This document shows, one piece after another, positions 48,156 to 57,130 of a DNA stretch of 64,000 nt (within the stretch, counting starts at the first letter, position 1; each line of letters opens with the position of its first letter). Location: positions 1,178,001-1,242,000 of the forward strand of contig NZ_CP071953.1 in the NCBI RefSeq assembly GCF_020084865.1, in the 5' to 3' direction. The stretch is from Candidatus Kaistella beijingensis (GTDB taxonomy: Bacteria > Bacteroidota > Bacteroidia > Flavobacteriales > Weeksellaceae). Made by a program: the position numbers and the translations under genes. Under the pieces are notes generated by a model. It saw only the letters and a program-made list of their open reading frames with translations. It made no database searches and was not told where the DNA came from.

Positions 48156-50054
48156 TTACTTCACTTCTTCAAAATCCGCATCCTGAACATCTTCTGCTGC
48201 TCCTGCGTTTCCTGTAGGATTTCCTTGTGCTTGTTCTGCACCTTGCGCTTGTTGTCCTGCTGCGTAAAGTTCTTCTGAAGCGGCCATCCAAGCTGCGTCT
48301 AAAGCTTCGGTTTTGATTTTCGTAGCATCGGCATCTTTTGCTTCGAAAGCGGTTTTTAATTCTGCAACGGCAGTTTCGATGGCTGCTTTTTTGTCAGCTG
48401 AAAGTTTGTCGCCAAATTCTTTCAATTGCTTTTCAGTTTGGAAAATCAAACCGTCGGCTTTGTTGAAGAGTTCAACTTCTTCTTTTCTTTTTGCATCGGC
48501 AGAAGCATTTTCTTCGGCTTCGCGTTTCATTCTTTCAATTTCAGCGTCAGAAAGTCCTGAACTTGCCTGAATTTTAATCGATTGTTCTTTTCCTGTTCCT
48601 TTATCTTTCGCGGAAACGCTCAAAATACCGTTTGCGTCGATATCGAAAGTTACCTCGATCTGTGGAACGCCTCTTGGAGCCGGTGGAATGTCGGTCAAAT
48701 CAAATCTTCCGATTTCTTTATTGTCATTAAACATTGGTCTTTCTCCTTGTCCAACTCTAATGGAAACTGCAGGCTGATTGTCGCTTGCCGTAGAGAAAAC
48801 CTCAGATTTTTTAGTAGGAATAGTCGTGTTCGCTTCAATTAATTTGGTGAAAACAGAACCCATCGTTTCAATACCCAATGAAAGTGGCGTAACGTCTAAT
48901 AAAAGAACGTCTTTCACATCACCGGTTAAAACTCCCCCCTGAATTGCGGCACCAATAGCCACAACTTCGTCAGGATTTACGCCTTTTGACGGTTTTTTAC
49001 CGAAGAATTTTTCAACCTGTTCCTGGATGATTGGAATTCTTGTAGAACCACCCACTAAAATTACCTCATCAATGTCAGAAGTTTGCAAACCTGCATCAGA
49101 TAACGCTTTTTTACAAGGCTCCATTGAACGTCTTACCAAATCTTCGGAAAGTTGCTCAAATTTCGCTCTCGTCAATGTTTTTACCAAGTGTTTTGGACCT
49201 GTCGCAGTCGCTGTGATATAAGGAAGGTTGATTTCTGTTTGCGTAGTTGCAGAAAGTTCAATTTTTGCTTTTTCAGCCGCTTCTTTCAAACGCTGAAGTG
49301 CGATTGGATCCGCTTTCAAATCTACCCCTTCTTCATTTTTAAATTCGTCAACCAACCAGTTGATGATTACATCGTCAAAATCGTCACCTCCTAAATGTGT
49401 GTCACCATTTGTAGACAAAACTTCGAAAACACCGTCACCCAAATCAAGGATTGAGATGTCAAAAGTTCCACCACCTAAATCGTACACCGCGATTTTTTGG
49501 TCTTTATGTCCTTTATCCAAACCATAAGCCAATGCTGCAGCCGTTGGTTCGTTGATAATTCTTTCAACTTTCAAACCTGCGATTTCTCCGGCTTCTTTGG
49601 TGGCTTGTCTTTGGCTGTCGTTGAAGTAAGCTGGAACTGTAATTACCGCTCTTGTTACTTCCTGACCAAGATAATCTTCTGCCGTTTTTTTCATTTTTTG
49701 CAAAATCATTGCAGAAATTTCTTGCGGCGTATATTCTCTGTCGTCAATTTTTACTTTTACCGTATCGTTCGGTCCGGAAACTACTTTGTAGGCTACTCTT
49801 CCGATTTCAGAAGCATCGTCTTTAAAGTGCGTTCCAATAAATCTTTTGATAGAATATACCGTATTTTGAGGATTGGTTACCGCCTGTCTTTTTGCAGGAT
49901 CTCCTACCAATCTTTCTCCGTCTTTCGTGAATGCCACAACAGATGGCGTTGTTCTTTTACCTTCCGCATTAGGAATTACAACAGGGTCTTTACCCTCCAT
50001 TACGGCAACACAAGAGTTGGTCGTACCTAAGTCGATTCCAATTATTTTACTCAT
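48156..50054 (-). CDS. dnaK: Molecular chaperone DnaK (Hsp70)
   Basis: ATP-driven protein folding chaperone. The N-terminal [18 protein letters not shown], the [12 protein letters not shown] and [19 protein letters not shown]ase motifs, the VGGSTRIP block, the linker [16 protein letters not shown] and a C-terminal Gly/Ala/Gln-rich tail ending [14 protein letters not shown] are all present. The length of 632 is normal. No dnaJ or grpE lies adjacent. The gene is monocistronic with its own terminator. Confidence 0.98.
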   Translation of the reverse strand: MSKIIGIDLGTTNSCVAVMEGKDPVVIPNAEGKRTTPSVVAFTKDGERLVGDPAKRQAVTNPQNTVYSIKRFIGTHFKDDASEIGRVAYKVVSGPNDTVKVKIDDREYTPQEISAMILQKMKKTAEDYLGQEVTRAVITVPAYFNDSQRQATKEAGEIAGLKVERIINEPTAAALAYGLDKGHKDQKIAVYDLGGGTFDISILDLGDGVFEVLSTNGDTHLGGDDFDDVIINWLVDEFKNEEGVDLKADPIALQRLKEAAEKAKIELSATTQTEINLPYITATATGPKHLVKTLTRAKFEQLSEDLVRRSMEPCKKALSDAGLQTSDIDEVILVGGSTRIPIIQEQVEKFFGKKPSKGVNPDEVVAIGAAIQGGVLTGDVKDVLLLDVTPLSLGIETMGSVFTKLIEANTTIPTKKSEVFSTASDNQPAVSIRVGQGERPMFNDNKEIGRFDLTDIPPAPRGVPQIEVTFDIDANGILSVSAKDKGTGKEQSIKIQASSGLSDAEIERMKREAEENASADAKRKEEVELFNKADGLIFQTEKQLKEFGDKLSADKKAAIETAVAELKTAFEAKDADATKIKTEALDAAWMAASEELYAAGQQAQGAEQAQGNPTGNAGAAEDVQDADFEEVK

Positions 50055-50103
50055 AATATTTATATTTTTTAATTTTAATTTTAAGATTTGCTAATCCTTT
50101 CTC

Positions 50104-50136
50104 CAATTTTATACCAAGGAAATTTTTGTGACAAAA
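50104..50136 (-). promoter_or_regulatory. Probable dnaK promoter
   Basis: TTTTG (50136-50132), 20-base spacer, TAAAATTG (50111-50104) on the minus strand, one base off TAnnTTTG. No CIRCE repeat was seen, so no sign of HrcA control here. Confidence 0.5.
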
Positions 50137-50321
50137 TGACATTCTTTTTGATTTTTAGAATTAGTAAATCAAACTATTCATATTTTGTAAATCAAAACAT
50201 CCTCGTTTTTATTTATATTATCAATAATTAATTATAAATTAATATACAAAATCAATATACAATACAATAAAATATTAAAAAATTTATATTATTTTTACAT
50301 TAATTTTAAAAAATCCTATCT

Positions 50322-51329
50322 ATGAAAACAAAACTATTTTCTTTAATGGCTTTATTGCCAATCATCACATTTGCACAATACAACAACGGTGGCTTAAGCA
50401 CGGGCGCAACTTCTAACAATGGTACAGCCGCACCCGCTGGTTACACATGGTCTGAAGTACAAAACAATACAGGTAACAGTACCGAATCTAATACTACTGC
50501 AGGTGTAGGCTGCCAAAAAGTTGGAACAAATTCCAATTTCTGTGCGGACGATTTTATTATTCCTGCAGGACAAAGTTGGACAATAAGCTCCATTGAACTT
50601 TTCGGATATCAAACAGGTTATTCCGGCACAACAAGCCCTTTTACGGGGGTTACTCTAAACATTTTTTCTTCTAATCCTTCGGCTGCAGGAGCGGTTAGTG
50701 TTTTTGGGGACGATACCACCAATCGATTTGCATCAAGTAGTGATGGTATGATGTATCGAATTTTCAATTCCAGTGTACCTGCTCCAGGTAATCCAGTGGG
50801 AACGACGAGAAGAATTTGGAAAGTGATAGGAACCGCTTCAAAAACTCTTGCTGCGGGAACATACTGGTTGAAATTTCAATTGGACGCAGGTGCGACAGGA
50901 AACTTTGCTCCTCCGGTAACTTTGCCGGGAACGAGAGGATTAGCTACTTTCAATGCAGTTCAATACCAAAGTGCAACTTCAACTTGGACTCCACTCATAG
51001 ATGCTGGAAATCCATCATCGGCACCAGATTACACAATGGATATGCCTTTTATTATCAATTATACTGTTTTAGGAACTAATGAAAACTTGCAATACGACAA
51101 TAGAGTTGTGCTTTATCCTAATCCAGCGAAAGATTATTTTAAACTGAACTTACCCCCTGAAAGCAAAAAGGCAAGCACCATTGTTTTCGTTTACGATGCC
51201 GCAGGAAAACTAATACAGTCATTTAACTATAGTGAATCTTATGACATTAGAAAACTTTCTGCGGGTATTTATCTTCTTAAAATAAATGATGGTCAAAATG
51301 TAAAAACAGCAAAATTGATTAAGAGATAA
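50322..51329 (+). CDS. Secreted protein with T9SS sorting tail
   Basis: Signal peptide MKTKLFSLMALLPIITFAQ, a Gly/Ser/Thr/Asn-rich beta domain of about 235 residues without recognised motif (it includes two Cys pairs around GCQKVGTNSNFCADDF), then a type A sorting domain: VVLYPNPAKDYFKLN, VYDAAGKLIQSF, KLSAGIYLLKI and NVKTAKLIKR. Predicted to be carried across the outer membrane by the type IX system. The gap upstream is very AT-rich and shows no clear promoter. Followed by a good terminator. Confidence 0.88.
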   Translation: MKTKLFSLMALLPIITFAQYNNGGLSTGATSNNGTAAPAGYTWSEVQNNTGNSTESNTTAGVGCQKVGTNSNFCADDFIIPAGQSWTISSIELFGYQTGYSGTTSPFTGVTLNIFSSNPSAAGAVSVFGDDTTNRFASSSDGMMYRIFNSSVPAPGNPVGTTRRIWKVIGTASKTLAAGTYWLKFQLDAGATGNFAPPVTLPGTRGLATFNAVQYQSATSTWTPLIDAGNPSSAPDYTMDMPFIINYTVLGTNENLQYDNRVVLYPNPAKDYFKLNLPPESKKASTIVFVYDAAGKLIQSFNYSESYDIRKLSAGIYLLKINDGQNVKTAKLIKR

Positions 51330-51353
51330 ATTTAAGTTTAAAAAGGAAAAGGG

Positions 51354-51384
51354 GTTGTCTTCACTGAGGACAACTTCTTTTTTT
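51354..51384 (+). terminator. Terminator of the T9SS-cargo gene
   Basis: GTTGTCTTC and GAGGACAAC arms (one G-T pair) around ACT, then TTCTTTTTTT. Confidence 0.85.
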
Positions 51385-51410
51385 ATTTGGGGTTATTGTA
51401 TAGGTGTCAA

Positions 51411-51444
51411 GAAAAAGCACTTCATTTAAAATAATGAAGTGCTT
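51411..51444 (-). terminator. Terminator of the 51465 cytochrome gene
   Basis: AAGCACTTCATT and AATGAAGTGCTT arms on the minus strand followed by T residues. Confidence 0.85.
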
Positions 51445-51464
51445 AGTTTAAGTATATAAAGTTC

Positions 51465-51848
51465 TTATTTCTTCAAAGTCAGAATATATTCCACCATCTT
51501 TTTTGCAGTTTCTTTGCTCATTCCTGCATGTGGAGTCATTGGGATTTCGCCCCAATTTCCTTTACCGCCTTCGATTATTTTTGTGGCAAGCATATCGATG
51601 TCTGCATCGGTATATTTGTCCGCAACTTCTTGATATGAAGGACCCACAACTTTAGCGTCTACTTTATGGCAAGTCAAGCAATCTGCACCCTCTATGAGGG
51701 CTAAACCTTCATGTTTTCCAGCTGCTGCTGAATCTACTGCTACCACTGCAGGTTCTTCAAGCATTACGTTGCTTTCTGCGTTGGATTCCACTTTTTTGCT
51801 ACAGGAAAATGTAACAGCTAAAACGCCTAGAATTAGAAATTTTCTCAT
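51465..51848 (-). CDS. Monoheme cytochrome c, lipoprotein
   Basis: A small electron carrier of the periplasm, lipid-anchored. The start is the ATG at 51848 (MRKFLILGVLAVTFSC), not the earlier Met. The heme site is CLTCH, and the methionine ligand is the Met of IPMTPHAGMS near the C-terminus. The length is 127. It is divergent from the nos operon and shares with it a palindromic operator, so it is a candidate electron donor for N2O reduction under the same control. Confidence 0.88.
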   Translation of the reverse strand: MRKFLILGVLAVTFSCSKKVESNAESNVMLEEPAVVAVDSAAAGKHEGLALIEGADCLTCHKVDAKVVGPSYQEVADKYTDADIDMLATKIIEGGKGNWGEIPMTPHAGMSKETAKKMVEYILTLKK

Positions 51849-51894
51849 CTTTTTATTATTAAATTTTAACAAATCTATGACTTTTTTTCGAGAA

Positions 51895-51970
51895 CAAAAT
51901 TCACGATAAAAGTCATATTAAGTGTATGATTCTAATCATACCCCCGTAAAGTAAAAACGTGGTACTTTTG
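51895..51970. promoter_or_regulatory. FNR-like operator between divergent promoters of cytochrome c and nos genes
   Basis: A perfect palindrome, GTATGATTCTAATCATAC (51924-51941), contains TGAT-N4-ATCA, the core of FNR/DNR-type sites. Rightward, TACTTTTG (51963-51970) is a full -7 match with no TTG at -33. Leftward, GAATTTTG (51902-51895) is a 7-of-8 match. Each -7 centre is 34 bases from the palindrome centre, which puts the operator near -41.5 for both, the class II activator position. Confidence 0.8.
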
Positions 51971-51991
51971 GTTATATAAAAAATTAAAAAT

Positions 51992-52483
51992 ATGAAATCA
52001 TTAAAAACATTGGCTTTTGCAGCTGTAACTCTCGCTCTTCTATCTTGCGGTGGCGACAAGAAAGACTCAATTCCGACCGCATCTAGCGAAACTAGTGCTA
52101 CAACAGAAACTACCGCAAGTTCTTCCAGTCCTTCTTCTTATGATCCGAAAAGAGGTCTTGGTCCCCACGAAAATGTTGATGTAAGCAAATTCGATCCTGC
52201 AATGGCTGCAGCCGGTAAAAAAATCGCTGACGTAAAATGTACTTCTTGCCACAAACCTACGGAAGAAAAATTAGTGGGTCCGGGTTGGAAAGGCGTTACT
52301 ACAAGACAAACTCCGGAATGGATTATGAATTTTATTTCTAATCCTGATCCAATGATTGATGTAGATCCTGAATTACAAAAACAACTAGAACTTTGTTTGG
52401 TAAGAATGCCAAACCAAGGTTTGAACGATACTGAAGCACGCGAAGTTCTCGAATACATGCGAGAAATCGACGGAGCGAAGTAA
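51992..52483 (+). CDS. Monoheme cytochrome c, lipoprotein, first gene of the nos operon
   Basis: A lipid-anchored electron carrier predicted to feed NosZ. Lipoprotein signal MKSLKTLAFAAVTLALLSC, then a Ser/Thr-rich linker (about 24-52), then the heme domain with CTSCHKP, GPGWKGV and a Met-ligand region VRMPNQGLND. The length is 163. It begins about 17 bases after the predicted transcription start and is followed 34 bases later by nosZ. In clade II nos clusters a cytochrome c often stands next to nosZ, which agrees. Confidence 0.88.
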   Translation: MKSLKTLAFAAVTLALLSCGGDKKDSIPTASSETSATTETTASSSSPSSYDPKRGLGPHENVDVSKFDPAMAAAGKKIADVKCTSCHKPTEEKLVGPGWKGVTTRQTPEWIMNFISNPDPMIDVDPELQKQLELCLVRMPNQGLNDTEAREVLEYMREIDGAK

Positions 52484-52517
52484 TTCCTTCTCAAGAAACA
52501 ATTAATCAATATATATA

Positions 52518-54518
52518 ATGAAAAGTTTAAAATTATTTGGACTTTCTGTCATTGCTGCCATTACAGTTTTGACAGGATGCAAACCAAAAGGAACCGAAAA
52601 CGCCGTAAGTGGCGACGCCGCTGAAAAAGTGTACGTTGCTCCAGGAAAATACGACGAGTTTTATAACTTCGTGAGTGGCGGTTTCAACGGACAGGTAAAC
52701 GTTTACGGATTACCGAGCGGAAGATTGCTAAAAGTTCTTCCAGTTTTCGCCCAAAACCCTGAAAACGGTTATGGATACAGCGAAGAAACAAAACCGATGC
52801 TTCAGACTTCCCACGGATTTATTCCTTGGGATGACCAACACCACCTTTCACTTTCGCAAACCAACGGTGAAGTGGACGGAAGATGGTTGTTTGCGAATGC
52901 GAACAATACACCGCGAGTGGCTCGTCTTGATTTGAAAACATTCAAAACAGTAGAAATTTTAGAACTTCCGAATTCTGCGGGAAATCACTCCTCACCTTTC
53001 TTGACTGAAAATACAGAGTATGTTGTTGCAGGAACACGTTTCGCAGTTCCAACGGATGATAAAAACGGTGACGTTCCTATCAATACCATGAAAGAAAATT
53101 TCAAAGGCGTTTTATCTTTCATCGGAATTAATAAAGACAGCGGAGATATGGATTTATCTTTCCAGATTGAAGCTCCGGGAATTAACTTTGACCTTTCTCA
53201 CGCAGGTAAAGGAAAATCTACTGATTGGTTCTTCTTCTCTTGCTACAATTCTGAGAAAGCAAACACGCTTCTTGAAGTGAACGCTTCCCAAAATGATAAA
53301 GACTTTATCATGGCGGTGAACTGGAAAAAAGCAGCCGAATTGGTGAAAGCAGGCAAAGGTAGAAAAGTTCAAACTGAATACGCTCACAATAAATTCGACG
53401 AGAAAACACACACCGCAACTTCAACCATGAAAAAAGAAGTTACTGTACTTTCTGTGGAAGATATGAAGGAAGCAATGTATTTAATTCCTTGTCCAAAATC
53501 TCCTCACGGATGTGACGTTGACCCAACTGGTGAATACATCATTGGTTCAGGTAAATTGGCAGCTTTAATCCCTGTTTTCAGTTTTGATAAAATTCAGAAA
53601 GCAATTGCTGACAAAGCGTTTAGTGGAGATTATGACGGTGTAACTGTTATTAAATATGAAGCCGCTCTTCACGGTGAGGTTCAAAAACCGGGATTAGGTC
53701 CGCTTCACACCGAGTTTGACGGAAAAGGAAATGCCTACACTTCTATGTTCGTTTCTTCTGAAGTGGTGAAATGGAACATCAAAGATTTGAAAGTTCTTGA
53801 CAGACAGCCTACTTTCTACTCCGTTGGTCACTTGATGATTCCAGGTGGAGACAGCAAAAAACCTTTCGGAAAATATTTGGTAGCGTATAATAAAATTACC
53901 AAAGACCGATATTTACCAACAGGTCCTGAATTGGCGCAATCTGCACAATTGTACGACATTAGTGGTGACAAAATGAAGCTTTTGCTTGACTTCCCTACTT
54001 TTGGTGAGCCGCATTATGCACAAGCTTGTCCGGGAGATTTAATTTCTAAAAATCAGGTGAAATTCTTCAAGATTGCTGAAAATCAGCACCCTTATGCAAC
54101 TAAAGGTGAAGCGGAAAGCAAAGTGGTAAGAGAAGGAAACAAAGTTCATGTTTATATGACCTCCATCCGTTCTCACTTCGCTCCCGACAATATTGAAGGA
54201 ATCAGAGTCGGTGACGAAGTCTACTTCCACGTTACAAATCTTGAGCAAGATTGGGACGTTCCACACGGATTCGCAATCAAAGGCGCACAAAATGCCGAAC
54301 TCTTAATTATGCCTGGAGAAACTTGCACCCTACTTTGGAAACCTCTAAAAGCAGGAATGTATCCGATGTATTGTACCGACTTCTGTTCTGCACTACACCA
54401 AGAAATGCAAGGTTACGTAAGAGTATCACCTGCAGGAAGCAGCACTCCTTTAATTTATTCACTGAATAATAAGAAAGACAATGCACAAGGTCCTGTAAAA
54501 CAAGGTGAAACCAAATAA
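52518..54518 (+). CDS. nosZ: Nitrous-oxide reductase, Sec-type clade II
   Basis: Reduces N2O to N2 at the copper CuZ cluster, fed through CuA. The signal MKSLKLFGLSVIAAITVLTGC is a lipoprotein type without a twin-arginine motif, a hallmark of clade II. A seven-bladed propeller domain includes the CuZ-His region DDQHHLSLSQTNGEVDGRW, NFDLSHAGKG and CPKSPHGCDVDP, and the C-terminal cupredoxin domain carries the CuA set CTDFCSALHQEM. The length is 666. A terminator follows, so nosZ and the cytochrome form one unit separate from the maturation genes. Confidence 0.96.
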   Translation: MKSLKLFGLSVIAAITVLTGCKPKGTENAVSGDAAEKVYVAPGKYDEFYNFVSGGFNGQVNVYGLPSGRLLKVLPVFAQNPENGYGYSEETKPMLQTSHGFIPWDDQHHLSLSQTNGEVDGRWLFANANNTPRVARLDLKTFKTVEILELPNSAGNHSSPFLTENTEYVVAGTRFAVPTDDKNGDVPINTMKENFKGVLSFIGINKDSGDMDLSFQIEAPGINFDLSHAGKGKSTDWFFFSCYNSEKANTLLEVNASQNDKDFIMAVNWKKAAELVKAGKGRKVQTEYAHNKFDEKTHTATSTMKKEVTVLSVEDMKEAMYLIPCPKSPHGCDVDPTGEYIIGSGKLAALIPVFSFDKIQKAIADKAFSGDYDGVTVIKYEAALHGEVQKPGLGPLHTEFDGKGNAYTSMFVSSEVVKWNIKDLKVLDRQPTFYSVGHLMIPGGDSKKPFGKYLVAYNKITKDRYLPTGPELAQSAQLYDISGDKMKLLLDFPTFGEPHYAQACPGDLISKNQVKFFKIAENQHPYATKGEAESKVVREGNKVHVYMTSIRSHFAPDNIEGIRVGDEVYFHVTNLEQDWDVPHGFAIKGAQNAELLIMPGETCTLLWKPLKAGMYPMYCTDFCSALHQEMQGYVRVSPAGSSTPLIYSLNNKKDNAQGPVKQGETK

Positions 54519-54534
54519 ACAGAATAAAAATAAA

Positions 54535-54558
54535 GGGCGGTTTTCACTGCCCTTTTTT
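54535..54558 (+). terminator. Terminator after nosZ
   Basis: GGGCGG and CTGCCC arms (one G-T pair) around TTTTCA, then six T residues. Confidence 0.85.
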
Positions 54559-54563
54559 ACTTC

Positions 54564-54599
54564 TGTAACATAGGTTACAAAACACACTTTTAAAAGTGT
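54564..54599 (+). promoter_or_regulatory. Two palindromes upstream of the nos maturation genes
   Basis: TGTAACATAGGTTACA (54564-54579) has 6-bp arms and a 4-base spacer, of the CRP/FNR-superfamily form TGTAA-N6-TTACA. ACACTTTTAAAAGTGT (54584-54599) is a perfect 16-bp palindrome without spacer. Only a weak -7-like TAAAATTA (54599-54606) is present, 7 bases before the ATG, so promoter placement is uncertain. Confidence 0.5.
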
Positions 54600-54613
54600 A
54601 AAATTAAAAAACA

Positions 54614-55198
54614 ATGAAAAATTATTCATTATCAAAACTGTCAAGAATACTGCTTATCGTTTGCGGAATAAGTTTGATAGTAAGCATTTTTGTTCCATTG
54701 TGGGCAATTTATCTAGAAGCTCCGCAATATCCGGAAGGATTAGGAATGTTTCTATGGTCCAACAAAATCACGGGTGATTACGAAATCATCAACGGCTTGA
54801 ATCACTATATCGGAATGAAAACCATTCATCAGGAAGATTTTTGGGAATTTAAAGTTCTTCCTTATGCCCTCGGATTTTTTGCGATAATATGTTTGGTTGC
54901 AGCATTTTTAAACAAGAAAATTTGGCTGTACCTTACAACTGTTTTATTTCTGATTTTCGGAGTTGCGTTTATGGTAGATTTTTGGATGTGGGAGTACGAT
55001 TATGGTCACAATCTCGATCCAAATGCAGCGATTGTAGTTCCTGGAATGAGTTATCAGCCGCCATTGATTGGCTTTAAACAGCTTCTCAATTTTGGTGCAT
55101 ATTCTTATCCCGATATTGGCGGAATCATCATGTTTGCAGTTGCAGCGATTTTGATTATCTTAGCTTTTATTGAATTCAGAAAAGCGAAAACTGCCTGA
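54614..55198 (+). CDS. Polytopic membrane protein of the nos cluster (NosB position)
   Basis: The 194-residue protein has about four to five membrane helices (about 13-33, 83-100, 106-122, 165-185). Between helices it carries NGLNHYIGMKTI and the strikingly Pro/Gly-rich VVPGMSYQPPLIGFKQLLNFGAYSYPD loop. It follows nosZ directly, the place where clade II clusters have the membrane protein often called NosB. The equivalence is by position and topology only; the biochemical role is not known. First gene of the second nos unit, followed by nosL after 42 bases. Confidence 0.75.
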   Translation: MKNYSLSKLSRILLIVCGISLIVSIFVPLWAIYLEAPQYPEGLGMFLWSNKITGDYEIINGLNHYIGMKTIHQEDFWEFKVLPYALGFFAIICLVAAFLNKKIWLYLTTVLFLIFGVAFMVDFWMWEYDYGHNLDPNAAIVVPGMSYQPPLIGFKQLLNFGAYSYPDIGGIIMFAVAAILIILAFIEFRKAKTA

Positions 55199-55240
55199 AA
55201 TTTTATGAAATTAATCCCTTAAAAAATAATTCAAAGTATT

Positions 55241-55651
55241 ATGGAATTGAAAAAAAGTTTGATCATTGCAGGTTCAGTTTTGGCATTTATGTCTTGTCAA
55301 CAATCAGGTCCGAAAGATTTTCTTCTTGGTAAAGACCAATGCGACAACTGCAAAATGACCATTACCGAACTGAAATATGCGGCAGAATTAATCACCCAAA
55401 AAGGAAAGGTTTACAAATTCGACGACATCAGCTGTATGACGATGTACGAAAGCTCCAATCCCGACAAAGCAACCAACGCCAAAAAATATGTAATTGATTT
55501 CCCATCCGAAAAATTTTTGGAAACCACGAAAGCGACTTTCATTAAAGGTGGAAACATCAAATCACCAATGGGTGGAAATACACAGGCTTATCAAAACAAA
55601 TCGGCAGCAGAAAAAGCAGCAGCAACTTTGGGCGCAAGTTTAACCAAATAA
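55241..55651 (+). CDS. nosL: NosL copper chaperone, lipoprotein
   Basis: Delivers Cu(I) for NosZ maturation in the periplasm. Lipoprotein signal with Cys at residue 20 (LAFMSCQQSG), then the metal motif CDNCKMTI and KVYKFDDISCMTMY. The length of 136 is normal for NosL. It is four bases from the nosD frame, so the two are tightly coupled. Confidence 0.92.
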   Translation: MELKKSLIIAGSVLAFMSCQQSGPKDFLLGKDQCDNCKMTITELKYAAELITQKGKVYKFDDISCMTMYESSNPDKATNAKKYVIDFPSEKFLETTKATFIKGGNIKSPMGGNTQAYQNKSAAEKAAATLGASLTK

Positions 55652-55658
55652 GTTATTG

Positions 55659-56885
55659 ATGTTCAGAGTATTGTTTCTGTTTCTCCCCATTTTTATTTTT
55701 TCAAACATTTTAAAAGTCGGGAAGAACGAAAAATTTAAAACCATACAAAGCGCTGTCGCCTCCTCACAAAGTGGCGACAGTATTTTAGTGGAAAGTGGCC
55801 ATTACAAGGAAGGCAACATCAACATTACCAAACCTTTGACAATTATTGGAATTGGAAGACCTGTCTTGGATGGCGAAATGAAATATGAAATTTTGTCTTT
55901 CCGCGCGAATCACATTGTTTTGAAGGGGTTTAAAATCATCAATTCAGGCGAAGACGAGGTGGAAAATATTGGTGCAATTCGTCTTTACAACAGCCAGTAC
56001 ACCACCATTGAAGACAATATTTTCGAGAATAATTATTTTGGAATTTACATTCAGCGTGGTTATAAATGTTTGATTAAGAACAACAAAATCACTTCCACTC
56101 GTGCAAAATCTCAAGAAGGGAGCGGCGATGGAATTCATGCATGGGTAAGTCAGGAAATTTGGATTAAAAATAATTACATTTCAGGTCACAAAGACGGAAT
56201 TTACCTTGAAAAGGTCATCAATTCCTACATTTACCACAACAATTCGGTAAAAAATTTAAGGTATGGTTTGCATTTTATGTTTGCGAATGACAATGTTTAT
56301 GTGAACAACACTTTCGACAACAACAATGCTGGAGTTGCCGTGATGTACAGCAATAATGTGGGAATGGTAGGAAACCGATTCGTCAACAATTGGGGCGATG
56401 GAAGTTATGGGTTGTTATTAAAAGACATTTCTTTCAGTAAAATCAAACACAATATTTTTGAGAGTAACACGGTCGCCATTTTCCTTGACGGAGCCACAAA
56501 AATCGATTTCTATAAAAATGATTTCGAAAACAACGGATGGGGAATGAAAATCAATGCGAATTGTATGGAAAACCGCGTCATCAACAATAATTTCATCAAC
56601 AACACCTTCGATGTAAGCACCAACGGAACAATGGTGATGAACGATTTCAAGAAAAATTATTGGGACAAATATGAAGGTTACGACCTCAACAAAGACGGAA
56701 CAGGAGACGTGAAATTTCATCCTTTAAGTCTATATTCTTATCTCGTGGAAAAAAATCCGTCGGTAATGCTCTTATTTAAAACATTTATTGTGGATTTGCT
56801 TGACAAAACGGAAAAGATAATTCCAAGTCTCACTCCCGAAAGTTTTGTGGATGAGGAGCCACTGATGAAGAAAATTAAAATTTAA
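55659..56885 (+). CDS. nosD: NosD copper-cluster maturation protein
   Basis: A periplasmic right-handed beta-helix protein that works with NosFY in CuZ assembly. The ATG at 55659 is taken (an in-frame TTG directly precedes it). A signal peptide (MFRVLFLFLPIFIFSN) is followed by about ten beta-helix coils with NosD/CASH-type repeats such as GIYIQRGYKCLIKNNKI, GIYLEKVINSYIYHNN and YGLLLKDISFSKIKHNIF. The length of 408 is normal. The gap to nosF (245 bases) is unusually large because it contains an S23 element remnant. Confidence 0.92.
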   Translation: MFRVLFLFLPIFIFSNILKVGKNEKFKTIQSAVASSQSGDSILVESGHYKEGNINITKPLTIIGIGRPVLDGEMKYEILSFRANHIVLKGFKIINSGEDEVENIGAIRLYNSQYTTIEDNIFENNYFGIYIQRGYKCLIKNNKITSTRAKSQEGSGDGIHAWVSQEIWIKNNYISGHKDGIYLEKVINSYIYHNNSVKNLRYGLHFMFANDNVYVNNTFDNNNAGVAVMYSNNVGMVGNRFVNNWGDGSYGLLLKDISFSKIKHNIFESNTVAIFLDGATKIDFYKNDFENNGWGMKINANCMENRVINNNFINNTFDVSTNGTMVMNDFKKNYWDKYEGYDLNKDGTGDVKFHPLSLYSYLVEKNPSVMLLFKTFIVDLLDKTEKIIPSLTPESFVDEEPLMKKIKI

Positions 56886-57123
56886 GGCGGGAAGATGGAA
56901 GCGGGAAGAAAAAAAGTAAAAATTTAGAGATATGAGTTTTAAATCTGAGAAATTAATAATTTGGCAAAAGTCGATGGAATTTGGCGAAGAAATTCTTTCA
57001 AGAAAACTATGACAAGTGTTTTAATTTAATGAACCAAATAATTGCATTTAGAAATTAATAATGAAAATTAATGGGCGAGTTTTAGAAGTTCTTTTGTAAA
57101 CTTCCATCTCCCATCTTCCAGCC
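56886..57123 (+). mobile_element. Remnant S23/four-helix-bundle element with imperfect terminal inverted repeats
   Basis: The gap between nosD and nosF is bounded by GGCGGGAAGATGGAAGC... (56886-56908) and its approximate reverse complement (57101-57123), 19 of 23 positions matching. Inside, an ATG at 56932 opens a 26-codon frame MSFKSEKLIIWQKSMEFGEE that is the standard start of S23/four-helix-bundle proteins (about 120 residues when intact) and stops at 57012; the rest of the gene is absent. Such proteins are known from 23S rRNA intervening sequences, which also have complementary ends. Mobility of this copy is inference. Confidence 0.6.
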
Positions 57124-57130
57124 AAAAGAT

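Noticed and set aside
49497-50030. A 177-codon frame on the plus strand opposite dnaK
   Set aside because: Antisense shadow of the highly conserved dnaK; composition is low-complexity Phe/Cys/Arg with no family pattern.
50055-50321. Regulatory element in the dnaK / T9SS-cargo divergent gap
   Set aside because: Apart from the probable dnaK promoter, the 267 bases are AT-rich; no CIRCE or other inverted repeat was found.
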